Shown: in pieces, positions 25,720 to 36,196 of the stretch
Position numbering within the stretch: position 1 is the stretch's first letter
Layout: each line of letters begins with the position of its first letter
Assembly: GCF_003725775.1 (NCBI RefSeq)
Contig: NZ_RJSG01000002.1
Span: forward strand, 2,188,940 to 2,252,939
DNA: 64,000 nt
Direction of reading: 5' to 3'
Source: Nocardioides marmorisolisilvae
GTDB taxonomy: Bacteria > Actinomycetota > Actinomycetes > Propionibacteriales > Nocardioidaceae
The notes under the pieces: model-generated
What the model was told of the DNA's origin: nothing
The model's input: only the letters and a program-made list of their open reading frames with translations
Databases searched by the model: none
Program-made: the position numbers and the translations under genes

Positions 25720-26617
25720 GAACGTGGCAGGTCCGGTCCTGGTGGCCGGCGGGAGCGGGTTCGTCGGTCGACGGCTGGTCGCGGCGCTGGACGAGGCCGG
25801 GCGCGAGATCCGGGTGCTGACCCGGCGTCCCGGGAACCACCGAGGTCCCGGGACCGCCGTCCACGGCGACGTGACCGACCCGGGGACGCTCGCGGAACCG
25901 CTGGAGGGCTGCTCCTCGGCGTACTACCTGGTGCACTCGCTGGGGAGCGCGGACTTCGAGTCGCGGGACGCCGAGGCGGCCGCCACCTTCGGCAAGCAGG
26001 CAGCTGCGGCCGGGGTCGGGCAGATCGTCTACCTCGGCGGCCTGGGCGACGACGCCGACGACCTCTCGGCCCACCTGCGCAGCCGGCGCGAGGTCGAGCA
26101 CCTGCTCGGCGAGGCGGGAGTTCCGGTCACGGTCCTGCGCGCCGGGATCGTCGTCGGGCACGGGGGCATCTCCTGGGAGATCACCCGGCAGCTGGTCGAG
26201 CACCTGCCCGCGATGGTCACCCCGCGCTGGGTCCGCACCCGGACCCAGCCGATCGCCGTGGCCGACGTCGTCCGCTACCTCGTCGGAGTCCTGGACAACC
26301 CGGACGCGGTCGGGCGGACCTTCGAGATCGGCGGACCCGACGTGCTCGCGTACGCCGACATGCTCAAGCGCGTCGCCGCGATCGAGGAGCGCACGCTGCC
26401 GATCCTCCCGGTCCCGCTGCTCACCCCCGGGCTGTCGTCGCGCTGGCTCGCCTTCGTCACCGACGTCGACACCCGCACCGGCCGGAACCTCGTCGATTCG
26501 ATGACCAACACCGTGGTGGTCAACGACCCCAGCATCCGCGAGGTGGTTCCGTTCCCGCCGATGAGCTACGACGACGCCGTCCGCGTCGCACTGGCCGAAC
26601 GGCGCGGTGAGCGGTGA
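25712..26617 (+). CDS. NAD(P)-binding epimerase-like protein (atypical SDR)
   Basis: 301 aa from the GTG at 25712 (VPENVAGPVLVAGGSGFVGRRLVAAL); a GTG at 25724 is possible. The Rossmann motif GGSGFVGRRL is at the N-terminus, followed by the NmrA/DUF2867-like pattern VLTRRPGN, GDVTDPGTLAEPLEG and YYLVHSLGSADFESRDAEAAATFGKQAAAAGVGQIVYLGG. The active-site Tyr-x3-Lys of classical SDRs is not obvious, so this is an atypical SDR that may bind or reduce a quinone or lipid cofactor. It is part of the same coupled operon as its neighbours. Confidence 0.82.
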   Translation: MPENVAGPVLVAGGSGFVGRRLVAALDEAGREIRVLTRRPGNHRGPGTAVHGDVTDPGTLAEPLEGCSSAYYLVHSLGSADFESRDAEAAATFGKQAAAAGVGQIVYLGGLGDDADDLSAHLRSRREVEHLLGEAGVPVTVLRAGIVVGHGGISWEITRQLVEHLPAMVTPRWVRTRTQPIAVADVVRYLVGVLDNPDAVGRTFEIGGPDVLAYADMLKRVAAIEERTLPILPVPLLTPGLSSRWLAFVTDVDTRTGRNLVDSMTNTVVVNDPSIREVVPFPPMSYDDAVRVALAERRGER

Positions 26618-27357
26618 GCCGTTTCCTCGAACGGCTGGACCGGATCCTGCCGATGCCGCTGACGCACGTCGTCGACCTGGACCAGGTCGAGACCACGAAG
26701 GTGCGCCGCCGACGCCGGCGGGTGGTCACCGGCACCGCGCTCGGGGGTGCGGCCCTGCTCGGCGCCTCGCTCTCGACCCGGCCCGGCTCACGCCAGTTCT
26801 ACGCCTCGACGGCCGCGGTCGCCGCGACCTGGACCCTGGGCGGGGCGCTCTCCGGCCCCCTGCACCTGGGCTGGATCCAGAACCGCGACGCCACCCTGCG
26901 TCGCCCGCTGGTGACCCCGGTGGCCACCGGGGTCGGCGCGTTCGGCCTCTTCTACGGCGGCGCCCTGGTCGCCCGCGAGGTCCCGGTCCTGGGCGATGCC
27001 GTTGCCCGGGTGCTGCGCTTCGCCGACGAGGGCGACGACCGGCTGGTGCTGGCGACGACCCTGGCCAACGGTCTGGCCGAGGAGGTCTTCTTCAGGGGCG
27101 CGCTGTACTCCGCGCTCGCCGACGCCCACCCGGTCGCTTCCTCGACGGCGGTCTACGCGCTCGCCACGACCACCACCCGCAACCCAGCGCTGGTGCTCGC
27201 CGCCGGCGTGATGGGCACCTTGTTCGCGCTCCAGCGCCGCGCCTCGGGCGGCATCCAGGCTCCGGTGATCACCCACCTGACCTGGTCCGCCCTGATGGTC
27301 CGCTACCTGCCACCCCTGTTCCGAGACCGCACCACCGATGAGAAGAGAGCACGATGA
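26614..27357 (+). CDS. CPBP-family intramembrane metalloprotease
   Basis: 247 aa with several membrane segments from residue 40. The conserved glutamate pair and arginine of the Rce1/CPBP family appear as LANGLAEEVFFRGALYSAL (E-E-x3-R), and the later His as APVITHLTWSALM. Members cleave peptides or prenylated proteins inside the membrane, and some act in bacteriocin immunity. A basic patch (KVRRRRRR) precedes the first membrane segment. It overlaps both neighbouring genes by 4 bases. Confidence 0.85.
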   Translation: MSRFLERLDRILPMPLTHVVDLDQVETTKVRRRRRRVVTGTALGGAALLGASLSTRPGSRQFYASTAAVAATWTLGGALSGPLHLGWIQNRDATLRRPLVTPVATGVGAFGLFYGGALVAREVPVLGDAVARVLRFADEGDDRLVLATTLANGLAEEVFFRGALYSALADAHPVASSTAVYALATTTTRNPALVLAAGVMGTLFALQRRASGGIQAPVITHLTWSALMVRYLPPLFRDRTTDEKRAR

Positions 27358-27889
27358 GCAACCCGCCGTTCCCGCCCCGCAAGCCCGGTCTGCTGATGCC
27401 CCTGGGCGTCCGCGTCGGCGCCATCTCCTGGATGCCGAAGCTGCTCCCCCAGATCGTCTGGACCGACAAGCTGCTCCAGCGCGTCACCAGCGGCCGGGTC
27501 ACGATCCTCGACATCGCCGGGCTGCCCAACATGATGCTGACCACCACCGGGCGCAAGAGCGGTCTGAAGCGGAGCAACCCGTTGCTGTGCGTGCCGGACG
27601 GGGAGCGCATCCTGATCGCGGGCTCGTACTTCGGCGGGCCGAGGGAACCGCTCTGGGTCAAGAACCTGGAGGCGAACCCCGAGGTCACGGTGCGCTTCCG
27701 CAACGAGACCACCGCCCTGGTCTCGCGCCAGCTCGTGGACGAGGAGCGCGCACAGGCGTGGCCGGTGATGGTCCGGACCTGGCCGAACTTCGCGCGCTAC
27801 GAGCAGCGCACCCACCGGCAGATCAAGGTCTTCGAGCTCGTGCCCCCGGCAGCCGAGCGCCAACGGGTCGAGCCGCTGCACGCCTCCGC

Positions 27890-27893
<4 letters not shown>
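27354..27893 (+). CDS. Deazaflavin (F420)-dependent nitroreductase-family protein
   Basis: 179 aa. The Ddn/FDOR fold is shown by MMLTTTGRKSGLKRSNPLLCVPDGERILIAGSYFGGPREPLWVKNLEANPEVTVRF, where TTGRKSG contacts the F420 phosphate. These enzymes use reduced F420 to reduce quinones, nitro compounds or other small molecules. It is the last gene of the MerR-controlled operon and converges with the fadD gene; the two 3' ends overlap by 4 bases. Confidence 0.9.
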
Positions 27894-29521
<1,628 letters not shown>

Positions 29522-29545
29522 GCGGCGATCCTCACAGTGAGGGCG

Positions 29546-30058
29546 TCAGAAGGGAACAACCGACGCCACCTTCCAGGTCCCTGACTGGCGTTGCATCCCG
29601 ACCTTCAGCCGAGCAGCCGCGGTCGACGGGGTGTCCGAGCCGGCCTTGGTGGCCGACTGGCTGAGGAACACGATCGCGGTGGCCTTGTCGCCGTGCAGGC
29701 GCTGGACCGCGACCTGGGTGACGGTCGCGGTGACCACGGCCTTCTGCTCCGGGGCGAGCTCGAGGATGTTGGCGAAGACGCTCGCGTACTGCTTCGTGAA
29801 GCCCTTCGTGCCCAGCTTCGCCGCGTCGGTCTTGCTCTGGTCGAGGTCGCGGTAGTCGTAGGACCACAGCGTCGTCATCGCCGACTGCACCTGGCGGGCA
29901 AGGTCGCGGGTGCCGCCGACGTCGACCAGGGCGTGGTTGCTCGCCGCGGTCGTGGAGTGCAGCCGGTGCACGCTCACCGTGCCCGCCACGATGTACGCGG
30001 TGCTGGCCAGGCAGACCAGCACCGCGGCGATCCCGACTGCGGCGCGCGCGCGGGTCAC
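29546..30058 (-). CDS. Mce-associated membrane protein
   Basis: 170 aa from a GTG at 30058 that overlaps the previous stop (GTGA). There is one N-terminal membrane segment (AAVGIAAVLVCLASTAYIVA), then a soluble domain with the family pattern TTLWSYDYRDLDQSKTDAAKL, GFTKQYASVFANI and a C-terminal GTWKVASVVPF. Proteins of this kind follow mceF in most actinobacterial mce operons. They are thought to stabilise the importer outside the membrane. Confidence 0.85.
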   Translation of the reverse strand: MTRARAAVGIAAVLVCLASTAYIVAGTVSVHRLHSTTAASNHALVDVGGTRDLARQVQSAMTTLWSYDYRDLDQSKTDAAKLGTKGFTKQYASVFANILELAPEQKAVVTATVTQVAVQRLHGDKATAIVFLSQSATKAGSDTPSTAAARLKVGMQRQSGTWKVASVVPF

Positions 30059-30555
30059 GAGGCACCCACCGGCTGCATCGCGCTGGCTTTCCAGCCGTTC
30101 TTGGTGTGCTGCATGGTCAGCACCAGGCGCTCGTGCTGCACCGAGGGCGCGCCCTGCTCCGGGGTGACCGTCACGTCGAGACCGATCAGCACGACGGCGG
30201 TGCGGTCGTGGTCGGTGAGCGACTGGACCGCGGCCCCCGTCGTGGTCGCGGTGCTGATCACCTTCCCCTCGGTGATCAGCTGCTCGTAGTCGGACTTCCC
30301 CGCGACCAGCGAGCTGTACAGGTCGCCGGTAGCCACCTGCTTCCACGTCGCCGCCGGCGTCGTGGCGCGGTAGTCCAGGCTGCTCAGCCGGATCGCCGCG
30401 TTCTCGGCCTTGACCAGCACCAGGTCGCGGGCATCGGCGGTCGCGATCCCCGGGTCGTGCTCGGCCCGGTGCCAGCGGATGCCGGTGAGCACGGCTCCGG
30501 CGAGCAGGACCACGGCCAGGAGGACCACCGCGGTCAGGGGTTTCGGTCGACGCAT
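30055..30555 (-). CDS. Mce-associated membrane protein, second copy
   Basis: 166 aa from the ATG at 30555. It has an N-terminal membrane anchor (LTAVVLLAVVLLAGAVLTGI), then a domain parallel to the next gene: IRLSSLDYRATTPAATWKQVATGDLYSSLVAGKSDYEQLI and a C-terminal KNGWKASAMQPV. The longer frame upstream is antisense-like noise. The two Mce-associated proteins share layout and probably arose by duplication. It begins with a 1-base overlap with the mceF stop. Confidence 0.85.
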   Translation of the reverse strand: MRRPKPLTAVVLLAVVLLAGAVLTGIRWHRAEHDPGIATADARDLVLVKAENAAIRLSSLDYRATTPAATWKQVATGDLYSSLVAGKSDYEQLITEGKVISTATTTGAAVQSLTDHDRTAVVLIGLDVTVTPEQGAPSVQHERLVLTMQHTKNGWKASAMQPVGAS

Positions 30556-31781
30556 CAGTGTCCGCTCAGGATCTGGTCCGGTCCGGTGACCCACCGCGGC
30601 TGCCATCCCCAGCCCGGCACCTCGGTGGTGCCCTCGCTGCTCGAGGAGGGGTACGGCACCGCGTCCGGGATCGGCTCGCGCGGCACGTTCTGCGTCCCGC
30701 GGACGTCGATCGGGCTGCCCTGGGGCTCGGCGCAGGTCGCCTCCTTGTTGACCGGTCCGCCCGCGGTCGAGGACCCGGCGCGGTGCGCGGTCGTCTGGTA
30801 GCCGCGGGTGCACGGCTGCGGGTCGAAGGCGTTCAGCACCAGGCCGAAGTGGGCGGTCCCGTCGCCGGGGACGGCCGAGTACGCCGCCCGCGAGAGCACC
30901 GGGTAGGTGACCAGCAGCTCGCGCAGCCCGTCGCCGCGCGGGTCGACCAGCCGGCTGGTGGTGAGCAGGTCGGCGATCAGGTGGCTGAACCCCGTCCCGC
31001 TCTCGCGCAGCAGGTCGGAGACCTCGGTGGTGAGCAGCGGGGCGTTGCCGATCAGGCGGTTGAGCGACGGGTCGGCGGCCTTGAGCCGCTGCGAGAGCAG
31101 CTTCAGGCTGGTGCTGAAGGCCAGCACGTTGTCGGCGCTCGCGTTCTGGGTGCGGAGCACCACCTCGCTGGCGTCGATCAGCGCTTGCGTCTGCTCGAGC
31201 GAGGCGCGGGCCGAGGTCAGCAGCTCCGAGGAGGAGTCGAGCAGGCGGCCGAGGTCGCCGCCGCCGTTGGCGAACGCCGCGGAGAGCTCGTCGAGCACGG
31301 TCGTGGTCTGCTCCGGCGGGACCGACTGGAGCAGGTTGTTCAGGCCCGCGAGCAGCCGTGCCGGTGCGATCGGGGTGCGGGTCGCCGAGGCCGGGATCAC
31401 CGATCCGTTGCGCAGGTACGGGCTCCCGGACGCCGTCGGGGTCAGGTCGACGTACAGCTCGCCGATGACGGAGAGGTTCTTCACCTCGGCCTTGAGCCCG
31501 TCGGACGGGATGTGCGGGGCGCTCTTGCGGATCACCAGCTCGACGTCGGCGCCCTGCTCGGTCGGCTTGAGCTTGCCGACCCGGCCGATCCCGACGCCGC
31601 GGTAGGTCACCTCGGCGTTGGTGAAGATGCCGCCGGTGTCGGCCAGGTCCAGGTGCACCGTGTACGTCGTCTGCTGGACCAGGCTGGCCATGCCGGCGTA
31701 CTTGGCGCCGGCGTACACGATGCCGATCACGGCCAGCAGCACGAAGGCCACCAGCTGGATCCGGATCCGTCGGCTGATCAC
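30555..31781 (-). CDS. mceF: Mce family protein MceF
   Basis: 408 aa from a GTG overlapping the mceE stop. It has an N-terminal membrane anchor (IQLVAFVLLAVIGIVYAG), the MCE/MlaD domain at about residues 35-115 (TYTVHLDLADTGGIFTNAEVTYRGVGIGRVGKL) and then a long helical region (LLQSVPPEQTTTVLDELSAAF) that builds the hexameric tunnel. The C-terminal 90 residues are Pro/Ser-rich. Its place as sixth mce gene sets the F name. Confidence 0.9.
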   Translation of the reverse strand: MISRRIRIQLVAFVLLAVIGIVYAGAKYAGMASLVQQTTYTVHLDLADTGGIFTNAEVTYRGVGIGRVGKLKPTEQGADVELVIRKSAPHIPSDGLKAEVKNLSVIGELYVDLTPTASGSPYLRNGSVIPASATRTPIAPARLLAGLNNLLQSVPPEQTTTVLDELSAAFANGGGDLGRLLDSSSELLTSARASLEQTQALIDASEVVLRTQNASADNVLAFSTSLKLLSQRLKAADPSLNRLIGNAPLLTTEVSDLLRESGTGFSHLIADLLTTSRLVDPRGDGLRELLVTYPVLSRAAYSAVPGDGTAHFGLVLNAFDPQPCTRGYQTTAHRAGSSTAGGPVNKEATCAEPQGSPIDVRGTQNVPREPIPDAVPYPSSSSEGTTEVPGWGWQPRWVTGPDQILSGH

Positions 31782-32992
31782 TTCTTCGCCCCCAGTCCGA
31801 GCAGGCCGAGCAGGTTCGCCAGGCCGTTCTTGCCGGGCGCCGGTGTCGGCGAGGTCGCCGGCGGGGTCGTCGGCGTGCGGTCGGTCGACCCGGAGGCCGT
31901 CTTGCCCCCGATGATCGAGGACGGGTCCGAGGCCAGCGGCGCACCGAGGCCCTGCCCGCCGACAGTGCGGAGCAGCACGTTGAGCAGCGTGGTGCCGTCC
32001 AGGTCGACCCGGGCGTCGAGGTTCACGTAGTCCCCGTGGATCGCGCCCTGGGTGCCTGCGGTGAACGGGAAGGTGAGCATGATCTGGAGGGCGTTCGGGA
32101 TGTCGGTGCCGGCCTCGGCCAGCTTGGACAGCGTCGGCACCAGGGCCCGCAGGTCGGCGACCGTGTTCGCGGAGCTCTCGTTCACCACGCGGGTCGCCAC
32201 CGTCGAGAGCCGGTCCAGCGAGCTGAGCATGGTGACCAGCTGCTGGCGCTGGTCGGCCAGCACCTTCACGCCGGCCGGCAGCTCGTCGAGGGCCTTGGCG
32301 ATCTGGGTCTTGTTGGAGTCCAGGGTCTGGCTGAGCTTCGCGAGCGCGTCGATCGCGCGGACGATGTCGCCCTTGTTGTCGTCGAGCTGACCGACGAACC
32401 CGTCGAGCTGGGTGAGCAGCGAGCGGAACTGCGGGCCGCGGCCGTCGAACGCGGCGTTGAGCTCCTTCACGATCGTGTTCAGCTGCGGCACGCCGCCGTT
32501 GGTGAGCAGCAGCGACAGCGCGCCCAGCACCTCCTCGACCGGGGCCGACTGGGTGGTCCTGGTGAGCCCGATGGTGGCGCCGTCCGCGAGCTGCGCCGCG
32601 TCGGCCTTGCCTGCCGGCGGGGACAGCTCGACGAACCACTCGCCGAGCAGGCTGCTGCGCCGGACCTGCGCCACCGCGTTCGCGGGCAGGTCCACGTCGT
32701 TGCGGATCTTGCACGTGACCACGGCGGTCCAGGTCGACTGGTCGACGTCGATGCTCTCGACCTCGCCGACCGCGATGTTGCCGACCTTGACCATCGACTT
32801 CGGCACCAGTCCGTCGACGCTGTCGAACTTCACCGTGATCGTGCGCGGGTTGCTGCCGGCGTCCGGGCCGCCGGGCAGCGGCAGGTCGTAGGCGCCGTTC
32901 TTGAGCAGGCCGCAGCCGCTGCCGGCGACCATCAGGAGAACGGCGAGCAGTGCCGCCGCGAGCGTGCGCCCGGAGTTCGTCGCGGTCCTCAT
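31778..32992 (-). CDS. mceE: Mce family lipoprotein MceE (LprN-like)
   Basis: 404 aa from the ATG at 32992. The N-terminus carries a lipobox (LMVAGSGC, Cys near residue 27), the hallmark of the MceE position. The MCE domain follows (TITVKFDSVDGLVPKSMVKVGNIAVGEVESIDV), then helical repeats (LDGFVGQLDDNKGDIVRAIDALAKLSQTL). The C-terminal tail is Pro/Thr-rich with LLGLLGLG. It is a lipid-anchored subunit of the import tunnel. Confidence 0.9.
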   Translation of the reverse strand: MRTATNSGRTLAAALLAVLLMVAGSGCGLLKNGAYDLPLPGGPDAGSNPRTITVKFDSVDGLVPKSMVKVGNIAVGEVESIDVDQSTWTAVVTCKIRNDVDLPANAVAQVRRSSLLGEWFVELSPPAGKADAAQLADGATIGLTRTTQSAPVEEVLGALSLLLTNGGVPQLNTIVKELNAAFDGRGPQFRSLLTQLDGFVGQLDDNKGDIVRAIDALAKLSQTLDSNKTQIAKALDELPAGVKVLADQRQQLVTMLSSLDRLSTVATRVVNESSANTVADLRALVPTLSKLAEAGTDIPNALQIMLTFPFTAGTQGAIHGDYVNLDARVDLDGTTLLNVLLRTVGGQGLGAPLASDPSSIIGGKTASGSTDRTPTTPPATSPTPAPGKNGLANLLGLLGLGAKK

Positions 32993-34149
32993 CGCGCCGC
33001 CTCCTTCGGGGCCGTGCCCGTCGGGGCCTTGTCGCCCTGGAGCGCGGCGAGGATGTCGGAGATGCTCGGCAGCGTGCCCTTGCCGTCGAGCGCCTCGGCG
33101 AAGCGGTTGCACGCGTCACGCAGCGGAGCGGGCAGCGCGCCCGGCGTGCTCCGGTCCGCGAGCATGCAGAGCAGCGCACCGGGGGCGTCGGAGAGCTCGT
33201 TGACGTTCAGGCGGGCATCGAGCGTGCCGCCGGTCGCGTTGTAGGAGTTCAGCAGGTTGGTCAGACCGGTCGGGGCCTCGTCCATGATCTGCCCCAGCAG
33301 CGCCCGCTCCTTGACCAGCACCTGGGAGACCTTGCTCAGCCGGGTCACGTTGAGCCGGATCGCCGAGCGGTTGTCCTGGACGAACTTCGCGACGGTGCCG
33401 AGGGTGACCGAGAGCTGCTCGAGGGCCGCCGACAGGTTGTAGCGCTCGTCGGCGAACGTGCCGGTGACCGAGGCCAGCTTCTCGTTCAACGACCGGACGC
33501 TGCTGTCGTGCGCGGCAAGGGTGCCGAAGAACTTCTGCAAGCCGTCGATGGTCCCGGTGATGTCGTTGCGGGACCCGGCCAGGGTGGAGGTCGCGTCGCT
33601 GAGGTCGTGCAGAGCGGCCGCCATCTCCTTGCCGTTGCCGTTCAGGTTCGCGGCCAGCACGTCCAGGAACCGGGTCAGGCTGCCGTTGGAGTTGGCACCC
33701 TGCGGTCCGAGTGCGCTGGCCACGCTGTCGGCGCTGCGGAACAGGTCGTTGACGTCCAGCGGCACCTCGGTGCGCTCGACCGGGATCACGGCGCCGGGGG
33801 CCAGGACCGCGCCACCGCCGTAGACCGGGGCCAGCTCGATGCTGCGGCCGCTGATCAGGCTGGGCGCGACCTGCAGCGCGTGCACGTCGGCGGGGAGCTT
33901 CACGCCCTTGTCGAGGTGCAGCACCACCTTGACCCGGCCGGACTGCGGCGTCACCGAGGCGACGCTGCCGACCGGGACGCCGAGCACCTGCACCGGGTTG
34001 CCCTTGTAGAGCGAGGCGGCCGAGGTGAAGTAGACGGTCACGCTGCGGTCGCCCTTGCCCATGAGCAGCCACCGGCCGAGTCCGAGGACGAGGGCCAGCA
34101 CGGCGACGACGGCGATCACCTTGCGAGGATTGATGCGAGTCTCGATCAC
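32989..34149 (-). CDS. mceD: Mce family protein MceD
   Basis: 386 aa. The start is at the GTG at 34149 (VIETRINPRK), with AAGGGG about 9 bases upstream; a GTG at 34158 would overlap the previous stop. It has a membrane anchor (KVIAVVAVLALVLGLGRWLL), the MCE domain (SVTVYFTSAASLYKGNPVQVLGVPVGSVASV) and long helices to the C-terminus. Confidence 0.88.
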   Translation of the reverse strand: MIETRINPRKVIAVVAVLALVLGLGRWLLMGKGDRSVTVYFTSAASLYKGNPVQVLGVPVGSVASVTPQSGRVKVVLHLDKGVKLPADVHALQVAPSLISGRSIELAPVYGGGAVLAPGAVIPVERTEVPLDVNDLFRSADSVASALGPQGANSNGSLTRFLDVLAANLNGNGKEMAAALHDLSDATSTLAGSRNDITGTIDGLQKFFGTLAAHDSSVRSLNEKLASVTGTFADERYNLSAALEQLSVTLGTVAKFVQDNRSAIRLNVTRLSKVSQVLVKERALLGQIMDEAPTGLTNLLNSYNATGGTLDARLNVNELSDAPGALLCMLADRSTPGALPAPLRDACNRFAEALDGKGTLPSISDILAALQGDKAPTGTAPKEAAR

Positions 34150-34151
34150 GC

Positions 34152-35129
34152 TCAGCACCCCTTCTCGTTCACGCCGCCGAACGACAGCGGGACCATGCCG
34201 CAGACGTAGGCGTCGAACCACCGGCCGACGCCGACGGTGTTGCTGAACAGGTGGGTGTACGGCGCGAGCACCTTGATGCCGGCCTCCAGGTTCTGCTGGT
34301 TCTTCTCCAGGACGCCGGCGACCTGCGCGAGCTGGTCGAGGGCCGGTCGCAGGGTCTGGTCGTTGTCGGCGACGAGCCCGTCGAGCTGGGTGGCGAGCAC
34401 CTGGGCCCCGACCAGCAGGCCGTGGATCGCGTCGCGTCGCTTCTGCAGCTCCGAGAGCAGCGGGTCGAGGTCGGTGACCAGCGCCGCCACCTGGGCGTCG
34501 CGGTCGCCGATCGTCGTCGCCACCGCGTTCGCGCGCTGCAGCATCTGCTGGAGCTCGGCGTCCCGGGTGGCGACCGTGCGCGAGAGCCGGGACAGCCCGG
34601 TGAGGGCTCCGCGGACGTGCTGCGGGGTCCCGGAGAAGGTGTCGGAGACCGCGTCGAAGGCGGCCCGCAGCTTCTGCACGTCGATGTCACCGAGGGTCTC
34701 GGACAGCTTGTTCAGCGTCGGCACGATCTCGTACGGCGTCTCGGTGCGGTCCAGCGGGATCGCGACGTCCGGGTCCAGCTTCTTCGACCCGGTCGGCACG
34801 ATCGCCAGGTAGCGCTGGCCCAGCAGGGTGTTCAGCTGCACCGAGGCGTGCGAGGTGTCGCCGATCCAGGCTCCGCCGGTGTCGAAGGTGACCTCGACGT
34901 GCTTGCCCTTGAGCTTCACCTGGTCGACGTGGCCGACGATGACGCCGGCGATCTTCGCCGGGTCGCCGTGGCGCAGGCCGGCGGCGTTGGAGAACTCGGC
35001 GCGGTAGACCTTGCCCTTGCCGATCAGCGGCAGGTTGCCCACGTTGTACGCCGCGACCAGGAGCACGCCGAGCAGCACGGAGCCGATGATCGCGATCGGG
35101 ATCGGCGGCCGGCTCTGGAAGGACCTCAT
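34152..35129 (-). CDS. mceC: Mce family protein MceC
   Basis: 325 aa from the ATG at 35129, which has GGGGAGG 8 bases upstream; a GTG at 35138 is less favoured. It has a membrane anchor (PIAIIGSVLLGVLLVAAYNV), the MCE domain (KVYRAEFSNAAGLRHGDPAKIAGVIVGHVDQV) and helical repeats. The C-terminus ends with Cys. It is the shortest mce subunit here. Confidence 0.88.
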   Translation of the reverse strand: MRSFQSRPPIPIAIIGSVLLGVLLVAAYNVGNLPLIGKGKVYRAEFSNAAGLRHGDPAKIAGVIVGHVDQVKLKGKHVEVTFDTGGAWIGDTSHASVQLNTLLGQRYLAIVPTGSKKLDPDVAIPLDRTETPYEIVPTLNKLSETLGDIDVQKLRAAFDAVSDTFSGTPQHVRGALTGLSRLSRTVATRDAELQQMLQRANAVATTIGDRDAQVAALVTDLDPLLSELQKRRDAIHGLLVGAQVLATQLDGLVADNDQTLRPALDQLAQVAGVLEKNQQNLEAGIKVLAPYTHLFSNTVGVGRWFDAYVCGMVPLSFGGVNEKGC

Positions 35130-36196
35130 CAGTCGCACCTCCCCGCGGTGGAGTGGTACGGGCTGATGGCGATCGGGTCCCGCTTGGCCGGGACGCTGAA
35201 CGAGCCGCCCAGGTCGCAGAGGAAGAACTGGAACCAGGAGCCGTAGCTGGCGGTCCGGTCGACGCTGTTGAGGTAGTCCGGCAGCGCCTTGAGCTGCTCG
35301 TCGATGGTGTCGCTGCCCAGGTTGAGGGCCGTGGCCAGCTTGCCGAGCGAGGCGACGTCGGACTTCAGCGGCGGCCGCGCGTCGACCAGCAGGTCGCCGA
35401 CGCTGTTGGTCAGGTCGCTGAGCGAGGAGATCGCGGACCCGACCGCGTGGCGGTTGTCGGAGAGACCGGTGACGAACTTCTGCAGCTGCACCACCAGCGT
35501 GGACAGCTGGGTGTCGCGCGAGGAGACCACCCCGAGGACCGAGTTGAGGTTGGTGATCATCGAGCCGATCACCTGGTCGCGGTCCGCGAGCGTGCTGGTC
35601 AGCGACGCGGTGTGCTCGAGCAGGTCGCTGACGGTGCCGCTCTCCCCCTGGAGGGTGCGCAGGATCTCGTCGGCGAGCTGGTTGACCTGGGCCGGCTCGA
35701 GCGCCTGGAACAACGGCTGGAAGCCGCCGAACAGCACGGTCAGGCTGACCGCCGGGGCGGTGCGCGTCAGCGGGATGGTGGCGCCGGACCTCAGCCGGCC
35801 GACGTCGTCCGCGGCCCGCTGCAGCTCGATGAACCGGTCGCCGACCAGGTTCTCGTAGCGCACCGTCGCGTGCACGTCGGCCGGGACGGCCACGTCGGAG
35901 TCGACGGAGAAGGAGACCTGGGCGGTGCCGTGATTGACGATCTTGACGCTGTTGACCCGGCCGACCACGACGCCGGCGATCTTCACGTTGTCGTTGGCCG
36001 AGACACCGCTGGCGTCGGTGAACAGCGCCTTGTAGCCGGTCGCCGGTCCGGACCGCGCGTTCACGATGATCAGCGCGAGCAGGACGGTCAGCGAGGCGAT
36101 CACGCTGGTGTAGACGGTCAGCTTGAGCAGCGGCGGCAGCCAGCGCAGCTTCGCGCGCAGGTCCGGGCCGTCGTACTTGTCGAGGTGCTCGCTCAC
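35129..36196 (-). CDS. mceB: Mce family protein MceB
   Basis: 355 aa from a GTG overlapping the mceA stop by 4 bases. A soluble N-terminal stretch of about 22 residues precedes the membrane anchor (LKLTVYTSVIASLTVLLALI). The MCE domain follows (GYKALFTDASGVSANDNVKIAGVVVGRVNSV), then helices (ADRDQVIGSMITNLNSVLGVVSSRDTQLSTL). The C-terminus has a Cys pair (FFLCDLGG and GRCD), as in other MceB proteins. Confidence 0.9.
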   Translation of the reverse strand: MSEHLDKYDGPDLRAKLRWLPPLLKLTVYTSVIASLTVLLALIIVNARSGPATGYKALFTDASGVSANDNVKIAGVVVGRVNSVKIVNHGTAQVSFSVDSDVAVPADVHATVRYENLVGDRFIELQRAADDVGRLRSGATIPLTRTAPAVSLTVLFGGFQPLFQALEPAQVNQLADEILRTLQGESGTVSDLLEHTASLTSTLADRDQVIGSMITNLNSVLGVVSSRDTQLSTLVVQLQKFVTGLSDNRHAVGSAISSLSDLTNSVGDLLVDARPPLKSDVASLGKLATALNLGSDTIDEQLKALPDYLNSVDRTASYGSWFQFFLCDLGGSFSVPAKRDPIAISPYHSTAGRCD